A stretch of 9,189 nt of DNA from Planctomicrobium sp. (GTDB lineage Bacteria; Planctomycetota; Planctomycetia; Planctomycetales; Planctomycetaceae): positions 1-9,189 of the forward strand of contig JAJDEL010000128.1 in the NCBI GenBank assembly GCA_029259835.1, given 5' to 3'. The notes below the pieces were generated by a model, which saw only the letters and a program-made list of their open reading frames with translations, was not told the origin of the DNA and searched no databases. The position numbers and the translations under genes were made by a program. Position 1 is the stretch's first letter, and every line of letters begins with the position of its first letter. Shown in pieces: positions 1 through 7,729 of the stretch.

Positions 1-12
1 GAAAGAACTGCG

Positions 13-62
13 GCAAGCACACTGAAAGTGTGCTGCTAAACGGTGCTTGTGCGGATTTTTTT
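13..62 (+). terminator. Possible terminator of a rightward gene left of the window
   Basis: CAAGCAC (14-20) and GTGCTTG (43-49) can pair as an outer stem around repeat copy A. A run of seven Ts (56-62) follows on the plus strand, six bases after the stem. This resembles an intrinsic terminator for a gene entering from the left, convergent with thiC. The gap between stem and T-run is longer than ideal, and the upstream gene is not visible, so this is tentative. Confidence 0.3.
16..39 (-). repeat. TTAGC-hairpin element, copy A
   Basis: The arms AGCACACT (16-23) and AGTGTGCT (27-34) form a perfect 8-bp stem with a 3-nt loop. They are followed directly by GCTAA (35-39), which reads TTAGC just before the stem on the minus strand. 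The element lies about 30 bases beyond the thiC stop codon. Three other intergenic hairpins in the window share the same TTAGC-then-stem layout (3872-3893, 5553-5577, 6506-6547), which is why I call it a repeat and not an isolated hairpin. It could also act as the thiC 3'-end structure, although no U-tract follows it in the thiC direction. Confidence 0.55.
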
Positions 63-63
63 G

Positions 64-1890
<1,827 letters not shown>

Positions 1891-1917
1891 TTCGTCATCC
1901 TTTCCGTGGATGTGGAG

Positions 1918-1991
1918 GATGTTCTTAAGATGTTCTTAGTTTGGGTCATCGTAACTGCGTGCTTGCGTTGCGTCCATGAGCAGGGTTCTTA
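1918..1991. promoter_or_regulatory. Triple GTTCTTA repeat upstream of thiC (possible operator)
   Basis: GATGTTCTTA occurs twice in direct tandem (1918-1927 and 1929-1938, 11-base period). The core GTTCTTA recurs in the same orientation at 1985-1991. The copies begin at 1921, 1932 and 1985, offsets of 11 and 53 bases, close to one and five helical turns. They lie 28-101 bases upstream of the thiC start codon. The repetition is seen directly; a role as a transcription-factor site for thiC is inference. The copies could instead be chance A/T-rich repeats in the 5' leader. Confidence 0.35.
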
Positions 1992-2034
1992 AAACCGACT
2001 CATATTTCTCTCGAAAAGCCGCCTGTTTTGCCCA

Positions 2035-2062
2035 TTGCGTACAAGCATTTAGCGGCTAGAAT
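2035..2062 (+). promoter_or_regulatory. Weak candidate sigma70-type promoter of guaA
   Basis: TAGAAT (2057-2062) is one base from the TATAAT consensus. It lies 16 bases downstream of TTGCGT (2035-2040), a poor -35 element. Initiation here would give guaA a leader of about 70 bases containing the inverted repeat at 2087-2111. Only the -10 is persuasive, and planctomycete promoter consensus is poorly defined. Confidence 0.22.
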
Positions 2063-2086
2063 GTTCGATTCGACTTTTTGGCGAGT

Positions 2087-2111
2087 TTGAGAATGATCGA
2101 AACGTTCTCAA
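2087..2111. repeat. Inverted repeat in the guaA leader
   Basis: TTGAGAA (2087-2093) is matched by TTCTCAA (2105-2111), seven perfect pairs around an 11-base spacer. A G-T pair and one further Watson-Crick pair extend the stem inward. The site ends 26 bases before the guaA start codon and could be an operator or an mRNA hairpin. It does not match the purine riboswitch architecture. The structure is visible; its function is unknown. Confidence 0.4.
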
Positions 2112-2137
2112 CGTAATTACCGCATGTGTGATATTTT

Positions 2138-3727
2138 ATGACTTCCTCAGATTCAGACGACGCCCTAGTCACCAGTGCTGGTGATATTCAACAAGAAACA
2201 ATCTTGGTCCTCGACTTTGGATCGCAAACCGCTCAGTTGATTGCTCGACGCGTGCGGGATCAGCATGTCTTTTGCCAACTTGTACGGCATGATCTTTCGG
2301 CAAAGAGGATTCGAGAACTCGCTCCACAAGGGCTGATTCTCTCCGGAGGTCCGGCGAGCGTCTATGGTAAGGGAGCGCCGCAAGTCGACCCCGGTATTTT
2401 CGAATTAGGAATCCCGATTTTAGGCATCTGTTACGGAATGCAGGCAGAGTGCAAGGCACTCGGTTGCGAAGTCAAACCGAGTGAGTCGCGCGAGTTTGGT
2501 CATACAGAATTGAAGTGCAAAGATGGTGGACCACTCTTCGCCGGGCTGCCAGACTCGTTGACCGTCTGGATGAGTCACGGTGACCGCGTGGAAAACCTGG
2601 ACGAGAGTTTTATTGTCCTGGCGGAAACGGAAGATTGCCCGAACGCAGCGATCAAGCATCGCGACCGGGAAATTTACGGCATTCAATTCCACCCGGAAGT
2701 GACTCACACGCAACAGGGTGAGCACCTTCTCGGGAATTTCATTCGCAGCATTTGCGGCTGCAAAGGTTCTTGGAAAATTTCATCGTTCATTGATCAGGAA
2801 TGCGAAGCCGTTCGCGAACGCGTCGGGAATTCAAGAGTCATCTGCGGCCTCTCCGGCGGCGTCGATTCTTCCGTGACTGCGGCATTGTTGTACAAGGCGA
2901 TTGGTTCGCAGTTGACGTGCATTTTTGTTGATAACGGATTGCTGAGAAAAGGGGAGCGCGAGCAAGTCGAGTATGAATTTGGCGAACACTTCAAGACCGA
3001 TCTGCATGTCGTTGATGCTCGCAAACGTTTTCTGGATGCATTGAAAGGCGTTGATGATCCACAAAAAAAACGGAAAATTATTGGCAAGGTCTTCATCGAT
3101 GTCTTCAAAGATGAATCGAAAGATATCGAGGACGCTCGCTTCCTGGCGCAGGGAACCCTCTATCCCGATGTCATCGAATCTGGAGCGAATCCCGATGGTC
3201 CGGCGGCGACGATTAAGTCGCATCACAACGTTGGTGGGTTACCGAGGGAGCTTGGCTTCGAGCTGATCGAACCGATGCGAATGCTTTTCAAGGATGAAGT
3301 CCGTTTGATGGGGCACGAACTCGGCTTGCCTGAGAAACTCATTTGGCGACATCCGTTTCCAGGTCCAGGTCTTGCAGTCCGTTGTCTTGGGGAGGTCACT
3401 CCCCAGCGTCTTTTGATTTTACAGGAAGCCGATGCGATTCTCATTGAAGAATTGTACGAGTCGGACTATTACCACAAAGTCCAACAGGCCTTCGCTGTTC
3501 TGCTACCGTTGCAAACAGTCGGTGTTATGGGAGATGAGAGAACGTACGAAGACGTCATCGCGATTCGCTCGGTCGACACCGACAACTTTATGACCGCCGA
3601 CTGGTCTCGGTTGCCGTACGATTTATTGCAGCGGGTTTCAACACGAATCATCAACTCTGTACGCGGGGTGAACCGGGTTGTTTATGACATCAGTTCGAAG
3701 CCGCCGAGTACGATTGAGTGGGAATAG
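2138..3727 (+). CDS. guaA: GMP synthase (glutamine-hydrolysing) GuaA
   Basis: GuaA converts XMP to GMP in the cytoplasm using ATP and glutamine, the last step of de novo guanine nucleotide synthesis. The 529-residue product matches the roughly 525-residue two-domain bacterial enzyme. The N-terminal class-I glutamine amidotransferase begins at LVLDFGSQ (23-30). Its nucleophile is Cys98 in GICYGMQ, and the triad is completed by His185 and Glu187 in FHPEV. The ATP pyrophosphatase domain starts with the PP-loop SGGVDSS (239-245). The dimerisation domain ends with the conserved carboxy-terminal KPPSTIEWE. No key residue is missing. The start is the only nearby in-frame ATG. It gives about 20 polar residues before the first strand, slightly longer than typical, and has no obvious Shine-Dalgarno sequence. 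The gene is divergent from thiC. Confidence 0.97.
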   Translation: MTSSDSDDALVTSAGDIQQETILVLDFGSQTAQLIARRVRDQHVFCQLVRHDLSAKRIRELAPQGLILSGGPASVYGKGAPQVDPGIFELGIPILGICYGMQAECKALGCEVKPSESREFGHTELKCKDGGPLFAGLPDSLTVWMSHGDRVENLDESFIVLAETEDCPNAAIKHRDREIYGIQFHPEVTHTQQGEHLLGNFIRSICGCKGSWKISSFIDQECEAVRERVGNSRVICGLSGGVDSSVTAALLYKAIGSQLTCIFVDNGLLRKGEREQVEYEFGEHFKTDLHVVDARKRFLDALKGVDDPQKKRKIIGKVFIDVFKDESKDIEDARFLAQGTLYPDVIESGANPDGPAATIKSHHNVGGLPRELGFELIEPMRMLFKDEVRLMGHELGLPEKLIWRHPFPGPGLAVRCLGEVTPQRLLILQEADAILIEELYESDYYHKVQQAFAVLLPLQTVGVMGDERTYEDVIAIRSVDTDNFMTADWSRLPYDLLQRVSTRIINSVRGVNRVVYDISSKPPSTIEWE

Positions 3728-3797
3728 TAAATGGATTGAGGGGCTAGTGTTGAGTGACTAGTGTGAAGAAGATAATGCAAACGCGACTCGTTTAGCA

Positions 3798-3820
3798 TCA
3801 CACTTCATTGTGTGGTTTTT
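3798..3820 (+). terminator. Candidate intrinsic terminator after guaA
   Basis: CACAC (3799-3803) and GTGTG (3810-3814) form a 5-bp stem, extended by a T-G pair, with a 6-base loop and a run of five Ts (3816-3820). The 7-base sequence AGTGTGA at 3760-3766 is also complementary to TCACACT (3798-3804), so a longer alternative fold exists. It lies about 70 bases past the guaA stop. The stem is short and not GC-rich, so efficiency is uncertain. Confidence 0.4.
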
Positions 3821-3871
3821 CGTTGTTGTTTCGATGTATTTGCAACGTTCAGCGGGAGCGAAGCCGGGTCG

Positions 3872-3893
3872 CGCACTTCAAGTGCGGGGCTAA
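3872..3893 (-). repeat. TTAGC-hairpin element, copy B
   Basis: CGCACT (3872-3877) pairs with AGTGCG (3881-3886) around the 3-nt loop TCA. GCTAA follows at 3889-3893, reading TTAGC before the stem on the minus strand. It has the shortest stem of the four copies and a 2-base gap between stem and tag. Like copy A it continues as GCTAAAC, whereas copies C and D carry GCTAAGTG. It lies in the guaA-to-ABC-ATPase spacer. Confidence 0.5.
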
Positions 3894-3971
3894 ACTTGAT
3901 TCTTCGCACGCAAACTGCGATTCTCTTTCTTCTTACCCTTGCCTCTCAACCCTAGCCCCTCATCCGTTCCC

Positions 3972-5492
3972 ATGCTTTCGATTGATTTTCAAAACGTGAC
4001 AAAGCGGTTTCCGGGCGTGGTTGCTCTGGACGATGTTTCTTTTGATGTTCGTAAAGGTGAGTTTCATTCGATCTGCGGCGAGAACGGTGCTGGCAAAAGT
4101 ACGTTGATGAAAGTTCTCTCCGGCGTCCTGACCGACTACGAAGGAGACGTCCATGTCAACGGGACAAAAATTCAGTTCGACGGAACACGCGCCGCCGAAG
4201 CAGTCGGCATTAGCATCATTCATCAGGAATTGAATCTCGTTGAAGAACTCAGCGTCGCTGCGAATATCTTTCTGGGACGGGAAATTCGCAATGGCATCTT
4301 TTTAAACGATGCTGCGATGGTCGAGGAGTCTCAGAAATTGTTCGAGCAACTCGATTGCGATATTCGCCCGCGTCAAACAGTTCGAGAACTGCGAGTCGGT
4401 GATCAACAGCTCGTTGAAATCGCCAAGGCACTCTCGTTGAAATCGGACATCCTCATTATGGATGAACCGACGAGCGCCCTCACGGAGACAGAAGTCCAGC
4501 GGCTCTTTCGCGTCATTGAAATGCTGCGGGAAAATGGCGTGACGATTCTCTATATCTCGCACAAAATGGAAGAGGTCTTCCGCCTTTCGGATCGCATTAC
4601 GATATTGCGAGATGGCAAACATGTGCGGACCTTGAATCGGGAAGAGACAACTCCGCAGGAAGTGACTCACCTAATGGTCGGACGTGAGATTGAATCGATT
4701 CAACTCGGCGGCGACCGACACGTTGGCGAACCGGCCTTAGAGGTCGAGAACCTCTCACTCCCATGGCCGGGTCATGCCAGAGAATGGCGGCTGAAGGATG
4801 TTTCCTTCTCTCTAAGAAAAGGAGAAGTCGTCGGCATTGCCGGGCTGATGGGAGCCGGTCGCACGGAACTCCTCGAATGCCTCTTCGGTGCCAGCGAAGA
4901 AACCCCGCAAGGCACAATTCGTCTGAATGGGAACGCGGTCGCATTTCGCCATCCATCGGAAGCCAAAGCTGCCGGAATTGCGATGGTCACCGAAGACCGT
5001 AAGCGGCTGGGTCTGTTTCAACAGATGACCGTCCGCGAGAACATCACAATGTGTACGCTCCCGGAAATGGTTTCATCAGGTGTCATTCAAACGCGAAAAG
5101 AATCGGTCGCAACGCAAGAATCGATTGAGGAACTCGGTGTGAAAACGTCCGGTCCAGAATCGGCCGTCACCAGCCTTTCAGGTGGAAATCAACAGAAGTG
5201 TATCATCGCCCGCTGGCTGCGCACGAACCCGGAAGTCCTCCTCCTCGACGACCCTACGCGCGGCGTCGATGTCGGTGCGAAAGCGGAACTGTATCAAGTG
5301 ATCGACAAACTCTGTCGCGACGGCCTCGCGATCATCGTCACATCGAGTGAACTCCCAGAACTGATCACACTCTGCGACCGAATCTTAGTCCTCTGCGAAG
5401 GCCGCCTGACTGGCGAACTTGCTAAATCAGACTTCAGCGAAGAGCGGATCATGGAGTTGGCAACGGCGATGGCAGAAGAATCGCCGGTTTGA
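3972..5492 (+). CDS. Sugar ABC transporter ATP-binding protein (RbsA/MglA/XylG type)
   Basis: This is a cytoplasmic ATPase subunit of a carbohydrate importer, with two fused nucleotide-binding domains as in the CUT2 family (506 residues, family about 500). NBD1 has Walker A GENGAGKST (36-44), Q-loop Gln85, a degenerate signature VGDQQ (142-146), Walker B LIMDEP (161-166) and His197. NBD2 has the family-typical degenerate P-loop GLMGAGRTE (291-299, no Lys), an intact signature LSGGNQQ (402-408) and Walker B VLLLDDP (422-428). This one-sided degeneracy is normal for the family. I start at ATG 3972 because MLSIDFQNVTKRFPG matches the usual N-terminus; a TTG at 3939 would add 11 unconserved residues. 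No Shine-Dalgarno is apparent for either start. No permease or substrate-binding protein gene is adjacent, so the sugar is unknown and the partners must be elsewhere. Confidence 0.93.
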   Translation: MLSIDFQNVTKRFPGVVALDDVSFDVRKGEFHSICGENGAGKSTLMKVLSGVLTDYEGDVHVNGTKIQFDGTRAAEAVGISIIHQELNLVEELSVAANIFLGREIRNGIFLNDAAMVEESQKLFEQLDCDIRPRQTVRELRVGDQQLVEIAKALSLKSDILIMDEPTSALTETEVQRLFRVIEMLRENGVTILYISHKMEEVFRLSDRITILRDGKHVRTLNREETTPQEVTHLMVGREIESIQLGGDRHVGEPALEVENLSLPWPGHAREWRLKDVSFSLRKGEVVGIAGLMGAGRTELLECLFGASEETPQGTIRLNGNAVAFRHPSEAKAAGIAMVTEDRKRLGLFQQMTVRENITMCTLPEMVSSGVIQTRKESVATQESIEELGVKTSGPESAVTSLSGGNQQKCIIARWLRTNPEVLLLDDPTRGVDVGAKAELYQVIDKLCRDGLAIIVTSSELPELITLCDRILVLCEGRLTGELAKSDFSEERIMELATAMAEESPV

Positions 5493-5497
5493 CTTGA

Positions 5498-5517
5498 TGA
5501 ACTGAAACCCCAGTTTA
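5498..5517 (+). terminator. Weak stem-loop just after the ABC ATPase gene
   Basis: TGAACTG (5498-5504) pairs with CAGTTTA (5511-5517), including one G-T pair, around the loop AAACCC. It begins six bases past the stop codon. There is no T-run, so it is at best a weak or 3'-protecting structure. The stronger hairpin at 5553-5573 may be the real transcript end. The rest of the 280-bp spacer (5493-5772) shows no gene. Confidence 0.25.
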
Positions 5518-5552
5518 AAGCATGCTGTGCCGAGTGCATTCAATGCGTTTTC

Positions 5553-5577
5553 CACCGGGTGACTCACCCGGTGCTAA
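5553..5577 (-). repeat. TTAGC-hairpin element, copy C
   Basis: CACCGGGTG (5553-5561) and CACCCGGTG (5565-5573) form a perfect GC-rich 9-bp stem with loop ACT. The last base of the stem begins GCTAA (5573-5577), continuing as GCTAAGTG, which is TTAGC before the stem on the minus strand. Stem sequence and tag are close to copy D at 6506-6547, which is in the opposite orientation. It lies about 60 bases past the ABC ATPase stop and may also terminate or stabilise that transcript. Confidence 0.6.
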
Positions 5578-5759
5578 GTGAACGTAGAATTGCTCTGATT
5601 GGAACTGGATTACCAAGTAATATACGTATGACGCTGGTTTGTTGGCGAGAAAAAACGAACCTTTTGAAACCCAGTATCTCGGTTCTATACATTTGGTGAA
5701 TGGCTTTGCCACCGAACTTTGCCTGTTCCACATCGCGTTAGTACGAATGATTCGCCAAC

Positions 5760-5765
5760 GAAGGA
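5760..5765 (+). promoter_or_regulatory. Ribosome binding site that sets the GNAT start
   Basis: GAAGGA lies seven bases before ATG 5773 and is the clearest Shine-Dalgarno sequence on the plus strand of the window. It argues for ATG 5773 over the upstream in-frame TTG at 5719. Confidence 0.6.
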
Positions 5766-5772
5766 CAAACTG

Positions 5773-6375
5773 ATGACATGGCCTGAGTCAGTGACCTTGC
5801 GTGGTCAGCACGCAACTTTGGAGCCATTGACGCGTGAACACCACGACGCAATGGCAGAAGCAACTCAAGATGGCGAACTTTGGAAGCTCTGGTACACGAG
5901 TGTCCCATCGCCCGAGGAGATGATGACGGAGATTGATCGTCGCCTAGGCTTGCAAGCGAAGGGTTCGATGCTTCCTTTCGCCGTTCTTGACTCGAAGGGC
6001 ACTGCGGTCGGCATGACGACTTATATGAACATTGACGCTGCGAATAAACGTGTCGAAATCGGTTCAACTTGGTACGCCAAACACGTACAGCGTTCAGGTC
6101 TTAATACGGAATGCAAATTGATGCTGTTGACGTATGCATTCGAGACGCTCGATTGTGTCGCGGTAGAGTTCAGGACTTCATTCCACAATCACAAAAGTCG
6201 CCGCGCAATCGAGCGCCTCGGCGCCAAATTTGACGGCATTTTGCGTAACCACCAACACCACATCGATGGATCGCTTCGCGACACGTGCGTCTACTCAATT
6301 ATCCAGTCTGAATGGCGGACCGTGAAGACGCATCTCGCGTTTCAACTTGAGACTGGGTCGAGGAAAAAGGAGTGA
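5773..6375 (+). CDS. GNAT family N-acetyltransferase (RimJ/RimL-like)
   Basis: This is a 200-residue probable acetyl-CoA-dependent N-acetyltransferase, likely cytoplasmic, with unknown substrate. The opening VTLRGQHATLEPLTREH is the usual first strand and helix of Acetyltransf_3-type GNATs. The acetyl-CoA loop is QRSGLN (106-111), a variant of Q/RxxGxG/A, followed by the helix TECKLMLLTYAFE (112-124). The closing block NHKSRRAIERLGA (139-151) with FDGILRNH (153-160) matches the N-x-x-S-x-x-A-I-E-x-L-G-A pattern shared by RimJ/RimL and related small-molecule acetyltransferases. The size fits the family. It lies alone between two hairpin repeats (copies C and D), about 280 bases from each flanking gene, so context gives no substrate. 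Protein, amino-acid or antibiotic acylation are all possible. Confidence 0.85.
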   Translation: MTWPESVTLRGQHATLEPLTREHHDAMAEATQDGELWKLWYTSVPSPEEMMTEIDRRLGLQAKGSMLPFAVLDSKGTAVGMTTYMNIDAANKRVEIGSTWYAKHVQRSGLNTECKLMLLTYAFETLDCVAVEFRTSFHNHKSRRAIERLGAKFDGILRNHQHHIDGSLRDTCVYSIIQSEWRTVKTHLAFQLETGSRKKE

Positions 6376-6505
6376 GTAGAGAGGCTTGGCGACAGACTGA
6401 GCTGCATCGCTGTTGAGATTGATCAGGCCAGCATCGCGTCTCCAGGACTAAGAATGGCGACGGACCGAACAACGCGTGCCATTCCAACTCCGTAAAAATT
6501 CATCC

Positions 6506-6547
6506 CCACTTAGCCCCCGGTGACACACCGGGGGAAACTGCAAGTGG
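6506..6547 (+). repeat. TTAGC-hairpin element, copy D
   Basis: CCCCCGGTG (6514-6522) and CACCGGGGG (6526-6534) form a perfect 9-bp stem with loop ACA. TTAGC (6510-6514) runs into the stem on the plus strand, opposite to copies A-C. Flanking CCACTT (6506-6511) and AAGTGG (6542-6547) can pair as an outer stem, so this may be the most complete copy. It lies in the 290-bp gap between the GNAT gene and the propeller gene. That gap also holds GAATGGC/GCCATTC inverted arms (6452-6458 and 6478-6484) and no gene. Confidence 0.6.
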
Positions 6548-6570
6548 CGATGGTAACACTTTCTCTCGCC

Positions 6571-6612
6571 GAAATTGAGCCGTGAGTGAGTGGAATTGAA
6601 TGGCTCAATCTC
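6571..6612. repeat. Inverted repeat in the leader of the propeller gene
   Basis: ATTGAGCC (6574-6581) is perfectly matched by GGCTCAAT (6602-6609). Including a G-T pair and one mismatch the arms reach 13 bases (6571-6583 and 6600-6612) around a 16-base spacer. It ends 53 bases before ATG 6666. With no T-run it looks more like an operator or leader hairpin than a terminator. Function is inferred only from its position. Confidence 0.4.
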
Positions 6613-6665
6613 TTATCAGTACGGTTTGAATGATGATCAATTGCCGACCTGAAAAAGCGAACAGT

Positions 6666-7628
6666 ATGAAAATCCTCATCTCGATTTTATGCACCTGTCT
6701 CTGGACGGGAATTGTGCTTGCTGAAGAGGCTCCTGAATTCCATCTTGATTGGGAGTGGGTCGAGACTCCTTTCGGGAAGCCGGTCATTGATCGTGGAGCA
6801 ACAGGGGCGTGGGATCATTACGCGGTCGACAATCCGTATGTCTACACCGAAGGGAACAAGCTGTACTGTTTCTTCGAAGCACAAGATGTCCCAAGTTCTG
6901 CTCCGCTTTGGCACGAACAAATTGGGATCGCTGTTTCGGACGATGGAATCCATTGGACGAAAAGCGACAAAACGAATCCGATCTTACAAGCAGGCGCCGC
7001 CGGGAGTTGGGATCATCCGATAGCCAAGTTGCCAGCCGGAGTTGTAAAACGTGACGGGGTCTACCACTTGTTCTATTCAGGGCGAAACAAAATCACGAAG
7101 CAGATCGGGCTCGCCACGGCGACGCGTTTGGAAGGTCCATGGATCAAGTCGAAACGGAATCCCGTTATCCCCAGTCGCCCGGACCATTGGGATCGCATGA
7201 TGAGTACCCATCCTTCGCCGGTTTTCGAAGTGAACGGAAAGTTCTACCTGCTCTTCCGCGGGATGCAGGCAATGTCGGTGAAAGAAGGAGTTGGAGTCGC
7301 AGCCAGTTCTGATTTACTCAATTGGAAACGTATCCCGGAATCAGACCAGCAACCTGCGATTCCGATTGCGGCACAAATTCAATCTCTGGCAATGGCACAA
7401 ACGAAAAACGGTTTTGTCGGAATTTGCCAACCAGTCAAGTTGAAGGAGCGGCGGTATTGGTTCTCCAAAGATTTGGTTCATTGGAAACCGGGACCGTTCG
7501 TGAAAGTGAAAGCCTCGCGGCAGGCGGAAACGTTGTCGAATCCATTTTTCGTCAATGGACAGTGGAACGTCCTGTACGAACAAAAAGACCGCATTTATCG
7601 TGCTGTCCTTCAACCGAAGCAGGAATAA
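6666..7628 (+). CDS. Exported five-bladed beta-propeller protein, glycoside hydrolase-like
   Basis: This is a 320-residue secreted protein, probably acting on carbohydrate outside the cytoplasm. An N-terminal signal peptide (MKILISILCTCLWTGIVLA, cleavage near residue 19) supports ATG 6666 over the ATGs at 6630 and 6633, which would put polar residues in front. The mature part is built of five blade-like repeats. G-x-W-D or H-W-D turns occur at 47-50, 113-116 and 174-176. Aromatic inner strands are KLYCFFEAQ (65-73), VYHLFYSGR (132-140), KFYLLFRGM (192-200), FVGICQP (250-256) and WNVLYEQK (300-307). Outer strands are IGIAVSDDGIHW (86-97), IGLATA (147-152), VGVAASSDLLNW (209-220) and YWFSKDLVHW (264-273). 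This matches the GH43/GH32/GH130-like propeller fold, but the exact family and catalytic acids are not certain. Asp55 in VDNPY is a candidate catalytic base. It lies 101 bases upstream of the RFAP synthase gene on the same strand. Confidence 0.75.
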   Translation: MKILISILCTCLWTGIVLAEEAPEFHLDWEWVETPFGKPVIDRGATGAWDHYAVDNPYVYTEGNKLYCFFEAQDVPSSAPLWHEQIGIAVSDDGIHWTKSDKTNPILQAGAAGSWDHPIAKLPAGVVKRDGVYHLFYSGRNKITKQIGLATATRLEGPWIKSKRNPVIPSRPDHWDRMMSTHPSPVFEVNGKFYLLFRGMQAMSVKEGVGVAASSDLLNWKRIPESDQQPAIPIAAQIQSLAMAQTKNGFVGICQPVKLKERRYWFSKDLVHWKPGPFVKVKASRQAETLSNPFFVNGQWNVLYEQKDRIYRAVLQPKQE

Positions 7629-7729
7629 TCAGACAGACCGCACACTCTCTATGATTGCACTTCGGGTGTCGGGCGTTCAGAATCTGTGTACGAGACACGA
7701 GTATTGCGTTCCCTGATCTGAATTTTCCG

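Larger units (their letters stand above)
3733..3965. repeat. 233-bp spacer unit bounded by imperfect inverted repeats
   Basis: The left end (3733-3756) carries GGATTGAGGGGCTAG followed by TGTTGAGTG. The right end, read on the minus strand (3965-3943), carries GGATGAGGGGCTAGG followed by GTTGAGAG. The ends align over about 23 bases with one indel and two mismatches. The unit fills nearly the whole guaA-to-ABC-ATPase spacer and contains the terminator-like hairpin and hairpin-repeat copy B. No gene or transposase lies within it. It may be a miniature inverted-repeat element or two opposed copies of a short dispersed repeat. Target-site duplications are not obvious. Confidence 0.4.

Noticed and set aside
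1891..2137. TPP riboswitch upstream of thiC or purine riboswitch upstream of guaA
   Set aside because: Neither conserved core could be found by eye on the relevant strand, so no riboswitch feature is annotated.
2831..3226. 131-codon antisense reading frame inside guaA
   Set aside because: It lies opposite the conserved GuaA ATP pyrophosphatase region and has no recognisable motif, so it is a shadow frame.
3939..3971. TTG start adding 11 residues to the ABC ATPase
   Set aside because: The added residues are proline/serine-rich, overlap the inverted-repeat end and are unlike the family N-terminus; ATG 3972 fits better.
5719..5772. TTG start adding 18 residues to the GNAT protein
   Set aside because: ATG 5773 has a good Shine-Dalgarno sequence and the domain begins immediately after it.
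5553..6547. CRISPR-like array from the similar hairpins at 5553 and 6506
   Set aside because: The copies are nearly 1 kb apart, inverted relative to each other, flank a gene and lack regular spacers.
6630..6665. Upstream ATGs adding 11-12 residues before the propeller protein signal peptide
   Set aside because: They would place a polar stretch in front of a canonical signal peptide that begins at ATG 6666.
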